A DNA stretch of 23,992 bases from the NCBI GenBank assembly GCA_020049615.1, contig JAIFKN010000060.1, positions 1 through 23,992 of the forward strand, written 5' to 3'. The stretch is from a bacterium (lineage in GTDB: Bacteria; Planctomycetota; UBA11346). Position 1 is the first letter of the stretch. The number at the start of each line of letters is the position of its first letter. Below are positions 14,157-23,363 of this stretch, piece by piece. The notes beneath the pieces were generated by a model. That model was not told where the DNA came from. It saw only the letters and a list, made by a program, of their open reading frames with translations, and searched no databases. The position numbers were made by a program, and so were the translations under genes.

Positions 14157-16079
14157 ATGGACACCGCCATATCCGACGCGTTCATCCATCTGACTTCGCC
14201 CTTCCTCTCGATGGCGTTCGCCCGCAGCACGGCGATGGTCGCCCAGTTCGGCGTCGAATCCGGAGGACGCCTGCGCCGTCACGTCGAAGGCAACGTGCTG
14301 AAGCCAGGACTGGGCATGATCGCCGGACAGCGCACCCAGGCCGACGTGGAGCACGGGCAGGGACGGCTCTCGTATCGCTGTCCCGACGGCCTCGATTGGG
14401 ACGTCGCCTTCCCCGATGACCGCACCTGCCGCATCCGACTCTCCCGTCGTGGCGGTCGGATCGGAGGGACGTTCTGGCGCATGTCCTTCTCCCCGGGATC
14501 TTGTCCGGTGACGGTCTTCGGGGAGCCGCTCCGATTCCCGGTGTTCCCTCCGCCCGGACTCGGGCCGACCGTCTTCGATGTGCCGGACATGCGGGCCGAA
14601 TTCAACCTCCCCCTCCTCCTCCATTTCCCGGATCTGGGCAGCCTGCGGCTTGAATGTGGCACCCCGGGTGTCTCTGCACGGCATACCATGCGTCCTGACC
14701 CGGATGAGACGGGTTTGAACCTCGGTTGCCACAACACCGGCCACCACACCGGACGGGTCGCCTACCACCATGGCGTATCAGAGGTCGAACTGATCTCCAG
14801 CGGAGCGCCTGATGCGGTGGAGTTCGTGCTGCGGGTGCTGCCGGAAATCGCGCCGGACCTGCCCGGGGTCGATCTGTCGGGGAGGCAATGGGACGGTTTG
14901 CGCCGCTGCTGGATGAACTCGTTCCAGCTCAATCCAGCGACCTTGTCCATGGGCGACAACACGGTGCTGCACGGCATCGCCCACCTCGCGGTGCACTTCA
15001 AGAGCGACCTGGCCCAGTTCACGCCGCAGCTGTTACCGGGACTGACCCTGCACCGCTTCCTCGGCCACGCCCTCGAAACGACCTTCCGCGACTGCGTCGG
15101 TCCGCAGGGCCATATCTCCGCCGGGTACGCCGATCGCGCGCGCACCAAGGAGCCGGGCAGCGAATTCTTCGACGGCTGCGTCAGCAACATGATCGCGCTG
15201 CGCAACCACATCGCCGTCACCGGCGACTGGACGATCGCCCGTACCAATGCCGACAATCTCATCCGGGCGGGACGCTACCTCCTGGCCCTCGACGGCGACG
15301 GCGATGGCATCCTCGAGATGCCCTTCCACGGCAACGCGATGGGACCGGACCGCGTCTATCGCAACTGGTGGGACAACTTTCCGTTCGGACACAAGGACGC
15401 CTGGCTGAACCTGCTCGCCTACCGCGCCCTTGGCGACCTGGCCGGGATCCTCGCCGGCATCGGCAGGCCTGCGGAGGCAGGCGAACTGTCGGCCTGGCGG
15501 TCGCGCTTCGCCGCCGCCTTCGATCGCACCTTCCGCGCCCCCAGCGGGGTGCACGCCGGCTGGATCAGCGCCGACGGGCGCATGCACGATCACATGTTCA
15601 CCTGCATCAGCGCCATGGCGATCAATCTCGGCCTGGTCGGCCCTGACCAGGCCAGGAGCATCCTCAGCATCCTGCTCGACAAGCTGCGCGCCGAGGGCTT
15701 CGGATCCTGGACCTGGGGCATCCCTGGCCCGCTGCTGCCGGTGCATGAATCCGATGGCCACATCTGGGAGCCGATGCAGCGCTGGGGCTCGTACGAGAAT
15801 GGCGGTTTCTGCGGCATGACCGCCCAGCATCTGCTCCAGGCGCTGTACACCGCCGGCATGCGCGATCAGGCCGACGAGATCCTGTTCACCATGCTCGCCA
15901 CCTTCGAACGCGAACCCACGCATAGTGGCGTCTTCCCGGGCTACATGCGCAGCGTCGATTGGCGGACCATCGAAGGCCGGCCGTGCGGCTACAACTATCT
16001 CGCCGACAACTACCACTTCCTGCTCTCCGGCATCACCGGCCACCACGGCGTGAAGCCCCCCGTCCTGCCAGCGCAATAA
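14157..16079 (+). CDS. Six-hairpin (alpha/alpha)6 glycosidase-like protein
   Basis: This 640-residue protein has a beta-rich N-terminal half (to about 240) and a helical C-terminal half typical of six-hairpin glycosidases such as the GH63, GH78 and amylo-glucosidase groups. Helix-loop signatures include LDGDGDGILEMPFHGN (about 378), NWWDNFPFGHKDAWLNLLAYRAL (about 402), WTWGIPGP and WEPMQRWGSYENGGFCGM (about 537-555). The last resembles the Tyr-x-Asn-Gly-Gly loop of this fold. Acidic candidates are present but the catalytic pair cannot be assigned. No signal peptide is seen, so a cytoplasmic role on imported oligosaccharides is likely. The ATG at 14157 follows GAAGG closely; a TTG at 14124 is possible. 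The 87-base gap before it shows nothing clear. Confidence 0.75.
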   Translation: MDTAISDAFIHLTSPFLSMAFARSTAMVAQFGVESGGRLRRHVEGNVLKPGLGMIAGQRTQADVEHGQGRLSYRCPDGLDWDVAFPDDRTCRIRLSRRGGRIGGTFWRMSFSPGSCPVTVFGEPLRFPVFPPPGLGPTVFDVPDMRAEFNLPLLLHFPDLGSLRLECGTPGVSARHTMRPDPDETGLNLGCHNTGHHTGRVAYHHGVSEVELISSGAPDAVEFVLRVLPEIAPDLPGVDLSGRQWDGLRRCWMNSFQLNPATLSMGDNTVLHGIAHLAVHFKSDLAQFTPQLLPGLTLHRFLGHALETTFRDCVGPQGHISAGYADRARTKEPGSEFFDGCVSNMIALRNHIAVTGDWTIARTNADNLIRAGRYLLALDGDGDGILEMPFHGNAMGPDRVYRNWWDNFPFGHKDAWLNLLAYRALGDLAGILAGIGRPAEAGELSAWRSRFAAAFDRTFRAPSGVHAGWISADGRMHDHMFTCISAMAINLGLVGPDQARSILSILLDKLRAEGFGSWTWGIPGPLLPVHESDGHIWEPMQRWGSYENGGFCGMTAQHLLQALYTAGMRDQADEILFTMLATFEREPTHSGVFPGYMRSVDWRTIEGRPCGYNYLADNYHFLLSGITGHHGVKPPVLPAQ

Positions 16080-16086
16080 GCTGCCT

Positions 16087-17418
16087 TCACGCCGTCGGCG
16101 GCAGCCCCTCAGCGCCGGCCCAGCGCCGCAGCCGAGGCACGATTTCGGCCACCAGGAGGATCTTGAGGCAGGCCGCCACCGGCACCGCCAGGAGCATGCC
16201 GTACAGGCCGGCGAGACTACCGCCGGCCAGCACGGCCAGCATGATGACCACCGGATGCAGTTCGGTCGCCTTGCCCTGGATCAGCGGATTGAGGACATAA
16301 TCCTCCATCGACTGGGCGACGAAATTAACCGACCAGGGCAGCACCAGCACCAGCCACCAGGTGATGGCTGGGGATCCGTCGGTGCCAGTGCTGACATACC
16401 ACCCCCCCTGCTCGGGGTGCGCCATCAGTGAAAGGGCCAGGAGCACCCAGGCCGCCGGCAGACCGATCGCGGCCAGGTACGGCACGACACTGCACATGCC
16501 GACGACGAGACCCAGGACCAGGCCGTAGGGCACGCCGACGATGGTCCAGCCGATGGCGTAAAGACAGCCGACGATGGCGGCGACGGTGAGGCGGCCGCGG
16601 ATGAACGAACTGACCGTGGCATCCATCCGCCCGATCAGCGGCAGGACGCGATCCCGGAGATGATCGGGGATGACCGAGCGGCCGAATTCCAGCAGGTCCG
16701 GCCAGCGCAGCATGCAGACGACGGCCATGATGGCAGTGAGTACGACGAACAGCACGACCGAGAAGATGCCGCCGACCACCGTCGCGATCCCGGTGGCGAT
16801 GACCCTGACCGCGCTCTGCACCCGGCTGGCGAGATCCGTGCCTGTCCCACCCGTCTGCAGCGTGGCGAGTTCCTCGCGCACCAGTTCACGCACCCGGGCC
16901 TCATCCAGTCCGACGGCCTCCGGTACTGCCGGGGCAGCCTGGTGATCCTCGCCAGTGGGCGCTTCTGCTGCCTGCTTGGCCCGGGCGAATCCGAACTGGG
17001 CGAGGAACGGATCGATGTCGGCGGCGCGCTCGCGCAGCCAGGCCGGTCGCTGCGCCGCCGTCGCCCAGGCGCGCGCGCTGGCGATGTAGCGCTCGTGGTT
17101 CTGCGCCAGGGCCGAGATCTGCCGGACCAGGGGCGGCACGATCAAGGCCGCGAACAGCAGCATGGCGGCGAGGATGGCGGCAAGCAGGGCGAGCACAGCC
17201 CGGACCCGCGTCATGCGCGGGACGCGGGCGCAGAGGAAGGCGACGACCGGCTCGAACAGGTAGGCCAGGGCGATGCCGGCCAGCAGAGGCGCGGTGATGA
17301 ACGAGAGGCGGGCGCCCAGCCAGAGCACCACGAAGATGCCGGCGATGACGAGGACGTCGCGCAGCGCCTGGAACTCCCAGATGCGGCGTTCGGCGAGGGG
17401 CTTGTGGTCGTCGGGCAT
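16087..17418 (-). CDS. AI-2E family transporter (second copy)
   Basis: The 443-residue inner-membrane protein has the AI-2E/PerM layout. N-terminal helices lie at about 18-80 (DVLVIAGIFVVLWLGARL, APLLAGIALAYLF, ALLAAILAAMLLFAAL). A polar loop of about 115 residues is rich in Ala, Glu and Arg. The C-terminal core runs from SSFIRGRLTVAAIVGCLYAIGW through the signature ELHPVVIMLAVLAGGSLAGLYG to the final helix. Unlike the copy at 1763-3493 it has no DxDxNG loops. GGAGAG lies nine bases before the ATG at 17418. It follows the phosphofructokinase gene by 33 bases and is the last gene of that run. It converges with the glycosidase-like gene, leaving 7 bases between the stops. Its substrate is unknown. 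Confidence 0.9.
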   Translation of the reverse strand: MPDDHKPLAERRIWEFQALRDVLVIAGIFVVLWLGARLSFITAPLLAGIALAYLFEPVVAFLCARVPRMTRVRAVLALLAAILAAMLLFAALIVPPLVRQISALAQNHERYIASARAWATAAQRPAWLRERAADIDPFLAQFGFARAKQAAEAPTGEDHQAAPAVPEAVGLDEARVRELVREELATLQTGGTGTDLASRVQSAVRVIATGIATVVGGIFSVVLFVVLTAIMAVVCMLRWPDLLEFGRSVIPDHLRDRVLPLIGRMDATVSSFIRGRLTVAAIVGCLYAIGWTIVGVPYGLVLGLVVGMCSVVPYLAAIGLPAAWVLLALSLMAHPEQGGWYVSTGTDGSPAITWWLVLVLPWSVNFVAQSMEDYVLNPLIQGKATELHPVVIMLAVLAGGSLAGLYGMLLAVPVAACLKILLVAEIVPRLRRWAGAEGLPPTA

Positions 17419-17451
17419 GGGCCGGCACTCTCCGGCCGTCCAACGATCCGG

Positions 17452-18747
17452 TCAACCGACGAGCGGACCCTGCCCGGTCGTCTCCAGCACGGTACGCCAG
17501 AGCTCCCCGGTCGGTTCGACCTGCTTGCGGCCCTGCACCGCCAGCGGGATCGGCACGTGGGTGAGCTGGCCGTTCCAGCTACCGACGATCATGTCGGTGC
17601 GCCCGCTCATGCCGGCGTGGACCGCGGCATGGCCGAGCGTGGTGCAGAACACCTGGTCGGCTGCATTGGCCGCGGCGGCGCGGATGATGTAGCTGGGATC
17701 GATGTACTTGATCGCGAAATCGAAGCCCTTGGCCTTGAGATGGGCGCCGATGCGGTCCCTCAAGAAGGTGCCGATATCCTGGTGCAGCTTGTTGCCCGAA
17801 GCGTCGCGCTTGTCGTCGGCCTTCGGCATGAGGTGCTGGCCGGCCCCTTCCGCAACGACGATGACGGCATGGCCGCGCTTGGGCAGCCGGCGCTCGAGGC
17901 AGGCGAGCAGCCCGTTCTCGCCGTCCAGCTCGAATGGGACCTCGGGCACCAGGCAGTAGTTGACGTCGGCGGCGGCGATCGACGCGGCGGCGGCGATGAA
18001 GCCGGAGTCACGGCCCATCAGGCGGACCAGGCCGATGCCGTTGATCGCGCTTTCGGCCTCGGTGTTGGCGGCGGCGATGGCATCCCGGGCGATGCTGGCG
18101 GCGGTCTCGAAGCCGAAGGTCTTCTGCACCCAGCTGATGTCGTTGTCGATGGTCTTGGGTATGCCGACCACGCCGATGGGCAGGCCGCGCTTGCTGACCT
18201 CCTCGTGGATGGCATGGGTGCCGCGCTGGGTGCCGTCGCCGCCGATGCAGAACAGGATGTCGATCGAATAGGCCTGCAGGGTGTCGACGATGGCACGGAC
18301 GTCCGGCTGGATGCGCGCGCTGCCCAGCACCGAGCCGCCGGTGCGGGCGATCGACTTCATGTGGTCGCGGTCGAGCGGCCGGATCCCCTGGCTGCGACCG
18401 GGCATCAGTCCGGCGTAGCCGTTCGGCACGCCGAGGATGCGCGCCACCCCGTAGTGGTGGTGCAGGCTCATGAACACCGAGCTGATCACCGCGTTCAAAC
18501 CCGGGCACAGCCCGCCGCTGGTGAGGATGGCCGCCGTGCACGCCTTGGGATCGAAGGCGATCTGTTCGCGCGGTCCCGCCTTCTCGAACGAGCAACTGCG
18601 GTCGCCGTCGGGCGAGACGTCCACCAGGACCCGCGCGGAATCCGGGGTGTAGGTGATGCTGGGGCCCTGGCCGCGGCCGGCGAAGCGGTTGCTGCTGGGG
18701 ATCGCGGCCGGGCGGACGCGCTTGACCTCGAAGGCGGCGGGATCCAT
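17452..18747 (-). CDS. pfk: ATP-dependent 6-phosphofructokinase
   Basis: The 431-residue protein phosphorylates fructose 6-phosphate to the 1,6-bisphosphate, the committing step of glycolysis. Motifs are TSGGLCPGLN (76-85), the nucleotide-site GGDGT (169-173), catalytic PKTIDND (197-203), MGRDSGF (244-250) and PEVPFEL. The Gly in GGDGT, where pyrophosphate-dependent enzymes have Asp, points to ATP use. The sequence from IGGDGTQRG through GIPKTIDNDI closely resembles the plant and protist ATP-PFK branch. The first 65 residues are an extension found in that branch. AAGGG lies upstream of the ATG at 18747. The gene starts 3 bases after the ppk2 stop, so the two are surely co-transcribed. ATP dependence is inferred from one residue and overall likeness. 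Confidence 0.93.
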   Translation of the reverse strand: MDPAAFEVKRVRPAAIPSSNRFAGRGQGPSITYTPDSARVLVDVSPDGDRSCSFEKAGPREQIAFDPKACTAAILTSGGLCPGLNAVISSVFMSLHHHYGVARILGVPNGYAGLMPGRSQGIRPLDRDHMKSIARTGGSVLGSARIQPDVRAIVDTLQAYSIDILFCIGGDGTQRGTHAIHEEVSKRGLPIGVVGIPKTIDNDISWVQKTFGFETAASIARDAIAAANTEAESAINGIGLVRLMGRDSGFIAAAASIAAADVNYCLVPEVPFELDGENGLLACLERRLPKRGHAVIVVAEGAGQHLMPKADDKRDASGNKLHQDIGTFLRDRIGAHLKAKGFDFAIKYIDPSYIIRAAAANAADQVFCTTLGHAAVHAGMSGRTDMIVGSWNGQLTHVPIPLAVQGRKQVEPTGELWRTVLETTGQGPLVG

Positions 18748-18750
18748 CGC

Positions 18751-19653
18751 TCAGCCCTTGCCCTTGGTGCCCTTGGCTTCTGCTTCCAGCAGCTTACGTG
18801 CCGCCTGGACCCTGGACTTCTGGGCCTCGGTCACGGTCGGGAATTGAAGATCAAGGGATTCCAGCGTCGAGATGATCGCCGATGCGACGACGACGCGCGA
18901 GAACCATTTGTGATCGGCCGGCACCACGTACCAGGGTGACTCCTTGGTGGAGGTCTCGCGGATCATCTCCTGGTAGGCGTCCTGGTAGGCGTCCCAGTGC
19001 TGCCGTTCGGCAACGTCGGCGTCGCTGAACTTCCAGTTGCGCTCGGGATCGTCGAGGCGCTTGAGGAAGCGCTCCTTCTGCTCCTTCTTCGACACGTTCA
19101 GGAAGAACTTGCGCACGATCGTGCCATTCCGCGTCAGGTGCTTTTCGAAGTCGCTGATCGATTCATAGCGGTGCTTCCACACGTCCTTGCCGATCAGGCT
19201 CTTGTGCAGCTGCTGTTTGCCGAGGTACTCGGGGTGCACCTTCACCACCAGCACCTCTTCGTAGTAGCTGCGGTTGAAGATGCCGATGCGGCCGCGTTCC
19301 GGCAGGCTCTTGGTCGTGCGCCAGAGGAAGTCGTGCTCGAGCTCCTCGGCAGAAGGGTTCTTGAACGAGAACACCTGGCAGCCCTGCGGGTTGATCCCCG
19401 ACATGACGTGCTTGACCGTGCCATCCTTGCCCGCCGCATCCATGGCCTGGAAGATCAGCAGCAGCGACCAGCGGTTGTCGGCGTAGAGCTTGTCCTGCAG
19501 CTTGGCCAGGCGCTCGACCCCGTCGGCGAGGACCTTCTCGGCTTGTTCCTTGTCGTCAAAACTGTGCGTGTCGGTCGGATCCCAGTCCTTGAGCTTGAAA
19601 TTCTTGCCCTTGGTCACCTTGAAACGGTCGGCGATGTCGGATGTCTTGCTCAT
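18751..19653 (-). CDS. ppk2: Polyphosphate kinase 2 family phosphotransferase
   Basis: This 300-residue cytoplasmic enzyme transfers phosphate between polyphosphate and nucleotides. The Walker A loop is MDAAGKDGT (71-79), followed by the family motif VMSGINPQGCQVFSFKNPSAEE. Walker B lies in GIFNRSYYEEVLVVKVHPE (124-142). Lys and Arg residues of the lid helix (SKKEQKERFLKRLDDPERNWKF) also fit. The pattern is that of single-domain PPK2 enzymes that generate ADP or ATP from AMP or ADP; class III is my guess but I cannot settle the class. The ATG at 19653 is chosen over 19659 and 19704 because GGAG lies six bases before it. It begins 2 bases after the mscS-like stop and ends 3 bases before the phosphofructokinase start. 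The C-terminal tail is Lys/Gly/Ala rich. Confidence 0.95.
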   Translation of the reverse strand: MSKTSDIADRFKVTKGKNFKLKDWDPTDTHSFDDKEQAEKVLADGVERLAKLQDKLYADNRWSLLLIFQAMDAAGKDGTVKHVMSGINPQGCQVFSFKNPSAEELEHDFLWRTTKSLPERGRIGIFNRSYYEEVLVVKVHPEYLGKQQLHKSLIGKDVWKHRYESISDFEKHLTRNGTIVRKFFLNVSKKEQKERFLKRLDDPERNWKFSDADVAERQHWDAYQDAYQEMIRETSTKESPWYVVPADHKWFSRVVVASAIISTLESLDLQFPTVTEAQKSRVQAARKLLEAEAKGTKGKG

Positions 19654-19655
19654 GG

Positions 19656-21275
19656 TCATCTCCGGAATGGGTATGTAACGTCGAGCTTTCGCGGACGGAT
19701 GCAACCGGGCGCCGGGGCGCGCTTCTCCGGCGGCACCAGCACATTCTGCGCCGGCTGGGCCTCGAAGTGCGGCGACATGATCTGCACACCGAACTCGTTA
19801 AAGGCGTCCTGGATCTGGGCATGCAGGACGGACAGCGTACGCATGCGATCCTCGACGTGGTCGATGCGGCAGCGCAGCTGGTACTCGACATAGAAGTCTG
19901 ACAGCGCGGTCTGGAGGATCTCTGGTTTCGCATCCTGCACCACGCCGGCGGTGCGCGAGGCTGCCAGGATCAGCAGGGCATGGACCTGGCGCCATGGGGT
20001 ATCGTAGCCGATCGTCACCGAGGTGGCGATCACGGGGCCGATGTCGGGGTCGAAGCGCGAGAAGTTGCTGACCGAGGTGCCGGTGAGGATGGCGTTGGGC
20101 AGGGTGACCTCGTGGCCGATGGGCGTGCGCAGCTTGGTCGAGAGGAAGCCGAGTTCGGTGACCCGGCCGGTGACCTCGCCAACCTTCACCATATCGCCCG
20201 GCTTCATCATCCGCGCATACACCACGACCAGCCCGCTCATCATCTGGTTGACCATCCCGGCTGAGCCAAGAGTGAGGAGCAGACCAGCGAAGACGCTGAC
20301 GCCCTTGAACGCATCCGAGCTGCTGCCCGGGATGTACGGATAGGCGACGGTGATGGCGAACAGCCACAGGACGATGCCGGCGATGCGGCGGGTCGCCTGT
20401 GCCGTCTCCGGCTGCATCCAATGGATCTGCAGCGATCCATCCGCTACCGAGGTGAAGAAGGCATCCAGGGCCCGGCCCGCCGTACGGGTGAGGATGAGGA
20501 TGACGAGCACCATGCCGAGGCCTGGCAGCGATCCCAGCACACCATCGGCGAGGTAGCGCAGGAAGGCGATGATCTGGTGTCCGAGGACGCCAGCCAGGGG
20601 CCTCGTGTACGGGAAATGGGCCAGGACCAGCACGAGCCACAGGTAGACCGCACACGCTGCCGCCAACCAGGCTGATGCGCGCAACAGGAGTTGCAGCAGG
20701 CCGCGCACCACTGGCAGCGGATCCAGCCCGGCGACATGCGGCAGCGACAAGCCGATGGCCGCGATCCGCTTGGAAACGATGCGCTGCAGCCGGATCACGA
20801 GCCACAGGACCAGCACCAGGACGATGGTCGCGGCAAGCGTCCACAGGCCTCCATGCAGAAGCACGCCTGGCTGGCGTTGCTCTAGCCTGGCGTCGAGTGC
20901 GTCGCGCAACCGCTCGGCGATGAGCTTGGCCGTCGCGTCCAGGTCGTCGCCCTGGCCGAGGTCGTGCTGCGACAATCCCATGATCAGTTCGCCGCCCACC
21001 GACAGCACGCGGGCGTGGACTCCGCCCACGGAAACCGGTTTCACCTCGACCGGCTGGCCAAGCAGGTCGGCTGGCAGCGCCTCGAGTCGACGACGGATGC
21101 GCTCAGCCCGCTCCTCGGGGCTGAGACCGTCGACCTCCGAGCGGACCTCGGCTAGGGTCCGGTTCCAGACCGTCACGACGACCGGCTCGGCCTCTTCGAC
21201 GGTGGTATGCTCCACGGTCCAGACGGATGCTGTGGCAATCACCAGGAGCAGAATCGGCAGCAGTCGATGGATCAT
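19656..21275 (-). CDS. MscS-family mechanosensitive-type ion channel
   Basis: The 539-residue protein starts with a signal peptide (MIHRLLPILLLVIATASV). A polar extracytoplasmic domain of about 120 residues follows, then several membrane helices (about 143-165, 197-225, 230-270, 300-345). The pore-lining helix and beta domain of MscS lie in FAGLLLTLGSAGMVNQMMSGLVVV and MMKPGDMVKVGEVTGRVTELGFLSTKLRTPIGHEVTLPN. The cytoplasmic vestibule domain follows, ending near NEFGVQIMSPHF. Channels of this family open on membrane tension and release solutes. E. coli MscS has 286 residues, so this is a large member. GGAG lies five bases before the ATG at 21275, which overlaps the araC stop (ATGA). The ppk2 gene starts 2 bases after its stop. 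Confidence 0.92.
   Translation of the reverse strand: MIHRLLPILLLVIATASVWTVEHTTVEEAEPVVVTVWNRTLAEVRSEVDGLSPEERAERIRRRLEALPADLLGQPVEVKPVSVGGVHARVLSVGGELIMGLSQHDLGQGDDLDATAKLIAERLRDALDARLEQRQPGVLLHGGLWTLAATIVLVLVLWLVIRLQRIVSKRIAAIGLSLPHVAGLDPLPVVRGLLQLLLRASAWLAAACAVYLWLVLVLAHFPYTRPLAGVLGHQIIAFLRYLADGVLGSLPGLGMVLVILILTRTAGRALDAFFTSVADGSLQIHWMQPETAQATRRIAGIVLWLFAITVAYPYIPGSSSDAFKGVSVFAGLLLTLGSAGMVNQMMSGLVVVYARMMKPGDMVKVGEVTGRVTELGFLSTKLRTPIGHEVTLPNAILTGTSVSNFSRFDPDIGPVIATSVTIGYDTPWRQVHALLILAASRTAGVVQDAKPEILQTALSDFYVEYQLRCRIDHVEDRMRTLSVLHAQIQDAFNEFGVQIMSPHFEAQPAQNVLVPPEKRAPAPGCIRPRKLDVTYPFRR
19660..19663 (-). promoter_or_regulatory. Ribosome binding site fixing the ppk2 start
   Basis: GGAG read on the minus strand lies six bases before the ATG at 19653 and directly abuts an alternative ATG at 19659. 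The spacing favours 19653. The site is within the last codons of the mscS-like gene. Confidence 0.6.
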
Positions 21276-22219
21276 GATGTCTCCGGTGGGCCTGAGCTAC
21301 GGGCCTGATTGTCGGCTGATACTTGGTGGTCCGCGCGCTTGGCAAGACGCCCGTCAGCCTGCCTCCGGCGGTAGGCGCGCGGAGCGCAGCCGACCAGGCG
21401 GGTGAAGATGCGGGCGAAGTAGGCTGGGTCATCGTAGCCGATCCGGCTGCCCACAGCCGTCACAGGGCCGTCGGATGTGGCGAGCAGCCGGCAGGCCTCC
21501 TCGATGCGCAACTGATGCACATAGGCGACGACGCCCAGCCCGCTACGCTGGGCGAAGCGGCGCGACAGGTGGCCCGCACTCAGGCCGAAACGCGCCGCCA
21601 GGGCGGGCAGGGACGGCATCGGTCCGCGATAGCGCTCGGCAAGCCAGCGCCGGGCGGCGTCGATGCGCTCGTCGCTCGGTTGGGCACGCGGTGGTTCCGC
21701 CTCGTCAAGGCGGCCGATCTGGGCCAGGACCTGGACCAGGCCGGCAAGCAGCGCGGCGCGCCAGCCGGCACGGCGTCCGCGGCGCTCGGCGATCATCTGC
21801 TCGAAGAGGCGCACCAGATCGCGGCGTTCGCGCTCGCCGGCATGCAGGCGCAGCGGGGCCTGCCGTACGGGCCGGGGATGCCGGCGCAGGAGCGCGGAGC
21901 CACAGGGTCCCAGTTCGGCGAGCAGTCCGGAGAGGGCGGCGAGCACCTCGGGCTGGAACACGCAGTTGTAGACATGGAGGTCCGTCCCATCGGGGTAGGC
22001 GTGCCAAGCCTGGGGATGCAATACGAGGAGGTCGCCTGCGCGCAGTGCGGTCTCCCCGTCCGCATCGCGGTGACGGCCGCCGCCGCTGGCGACCAAGGCG
22101 ATCTCGTGGAAGGGATGCTGGTGCGGCCGGCAGGTGCCCGAGACGCGCTCAATGTGCAATGGCAGGCCATCCGCCGTCCATTCCGGCGACCACGGCCATT
22201 CGATCAGGTCCGGGGTCAT
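21272..22219 (-). CDS. AraC-family transcriptional regulator
   Basis: The 315-residue protein has an N-terminal cupin-like sensor domain (about 25-105) with HQHPFHEIALVASGGG and LLVLHPQAWHAYPDGT, typical of sugar-responsive AraC regulators. The C-terminal double helix-turn-helix domain (about 185-285) includes LPALAARFGLSAGHLSRRFAQRSG and AVGSRIGYDDPAYFARIFTRLVGCAPRAYR. The ATG at 22219 is preferred to a TTG at 22234, although neither has a good ribosome binding site. The stop overlaps the mscS-like start by four bases, and upstream the gene is divergent from the GH99-like gene at 69 bases. It probably controls that gene and perhaps its own downstream run. The inducer is unknown. Confidence 0.93.
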   Translation of the reverse strand: MTPDLIEWPWSPEWTADGLPLHIERVSGTCRPHQHPFHEIALVASGGGRHRDADGETALRAGDLLVLHPQAWHAYPDGTDLHVYNCVFQPEVLAALSGLLAELGPCGSALLRRHPRPVRQAPLRLHAGERERRDLVRLFEQMIAERRGRRAGWRAALLAGLVQVLAQIGRLDEAEPPRAQPSDERIDAARRWLAERYRGPMPSLPALAARFGLSAGHLSRRFAQRSGLGVVAYVHQLRIEEACRLLATSDGPVTAVGSRIGYDDPAYFARIFTRLVGCAPRAYRRRQADGRLAKRADHQVSADNQARSSGPPETS

Positions 22220-22253
22220 CGCAGGATCGTCCAAGTCCAGGGCATGGCCGTCC

Positions 22254-22268
22254 TAGCATCCGGCGCCG
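22254..22268 (+). promoter_or_regulatory. Possible promoter elements in the araC/GH99-like intergenic region
   Basis: TAGCAT at 22254-22259 could serve as a -10 box for the plus-strand gene, giving a leader of about 23 bases. It has no recognisable -35 box, which would suit an activator-dependent promoter. The 8-base palindrome CGGCGCCG lies at 22261-22268. The evidence is weak. Confidence 0.2.
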
Positions 22269-22288
22269 TCGGGAGGCACAATCCCCCC

Positions 22289-23363
22289 ATGAGCACCCGC
22301 CGCTACGACGTCGCCGCCTACATCTGGCCATCCTACCACCACGAGCCGCGCATGGCCGACGTGTGGCCGGAGGGCGACGGCGAATGGTACACGGTGCGCC
22401 GCGGCACGCCGCGCTTCCCCGGCCACGACATGCCCCGCATCCCGCTGCTCGGCTGCCAGGACGAAGCTGATCCGGCGGTGATGCGCCAGCAGGTCGCGCT
22501 CGGCGCGGCCCATGGCGTCAACACCTTCATCGTCGACTGGTACTGGTTCGAGCAGCAGTCCTGCTTCGAACGCCAGCTCAACGACGCCCTGCTGCCGGCG
22601 ATGGAAGGCAGCCAGTCGTGGTTCTACCTGATGTGGGCCAACCACGAGGCGACCAGCCTGTGGAACATGCACACCGATGCCGAGGATCCGCGCTGGACCT
22701 CGCGCGTCGACCGCCGTGCCTTCGAAGCGATGGCCGAGCGCCTGCTCGAGCGCTACCTCGGCCACCCGCGCTGCTACCGCATCGACGGCCGACCGGTGCT
22801 GAGCCTCTACGATGTCGCCAACTTCGCCGCCGGGCTGGGCGGGTTCGCCGCCGCCGCCGAGGCCCTGGCCTGGCTGCGCACGCGCGCTGCCACGCGCGGC
22901 CTGCCCGGCCTGCACCTGCAGGCGATCAACACCACCTGGGTGACCCTCGACGGCCTGCCCTGGACCGAGGTCGTCCGCCGGCTCGGCTTCGACAGCGTCA
23001 CCGACTACCAGTTCGTCCACCACGCGCCGGGCCGTGGCGATTACGTCCCATGGGCGCAGCAGAGCTGGTCGCAGTGGGACGCCTGGGCCACAGCCTACCC
23101 CTGCTGGTTTCCGCATGTCTCGGTCGGCTGGGACAACACCCAGCGCAACCCGTCGCTGGCCGAGGCGGTCACCGGCGCGACGCCGCAGGCCTTCGCCGCC
23201 TGCCTGCACCGCGCCAAGGCCTTCCTCGACGCGCATCCGCGCCAAGCGCAGCTGGTGACGCTCAATTCGTGGAACGAATGGACCGAGGGCAGCTACCTGC
23301 TGCCCGACATGCGTTGGGGCTATGGCTACCTCGAGGCGGTGCGCGAGGTGTTCGGCGCGGCGC

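Noticed and set aside
16660..18939. 759-codon plus-strand frame opposite the permease, phosphofructokinase and ppk2 genes
   Set aside because: The opposite strand encodes well-conserved enzymes, and this frame is a codon-bias artefact rich in Asp, Gly, Ala and Arg.
21323..22288. Upstream extension of the GH99-like gene by 322 codons
   Set aside because: It runs antisense through the AraC gene, and family similarity begins at the ATG at 22289.
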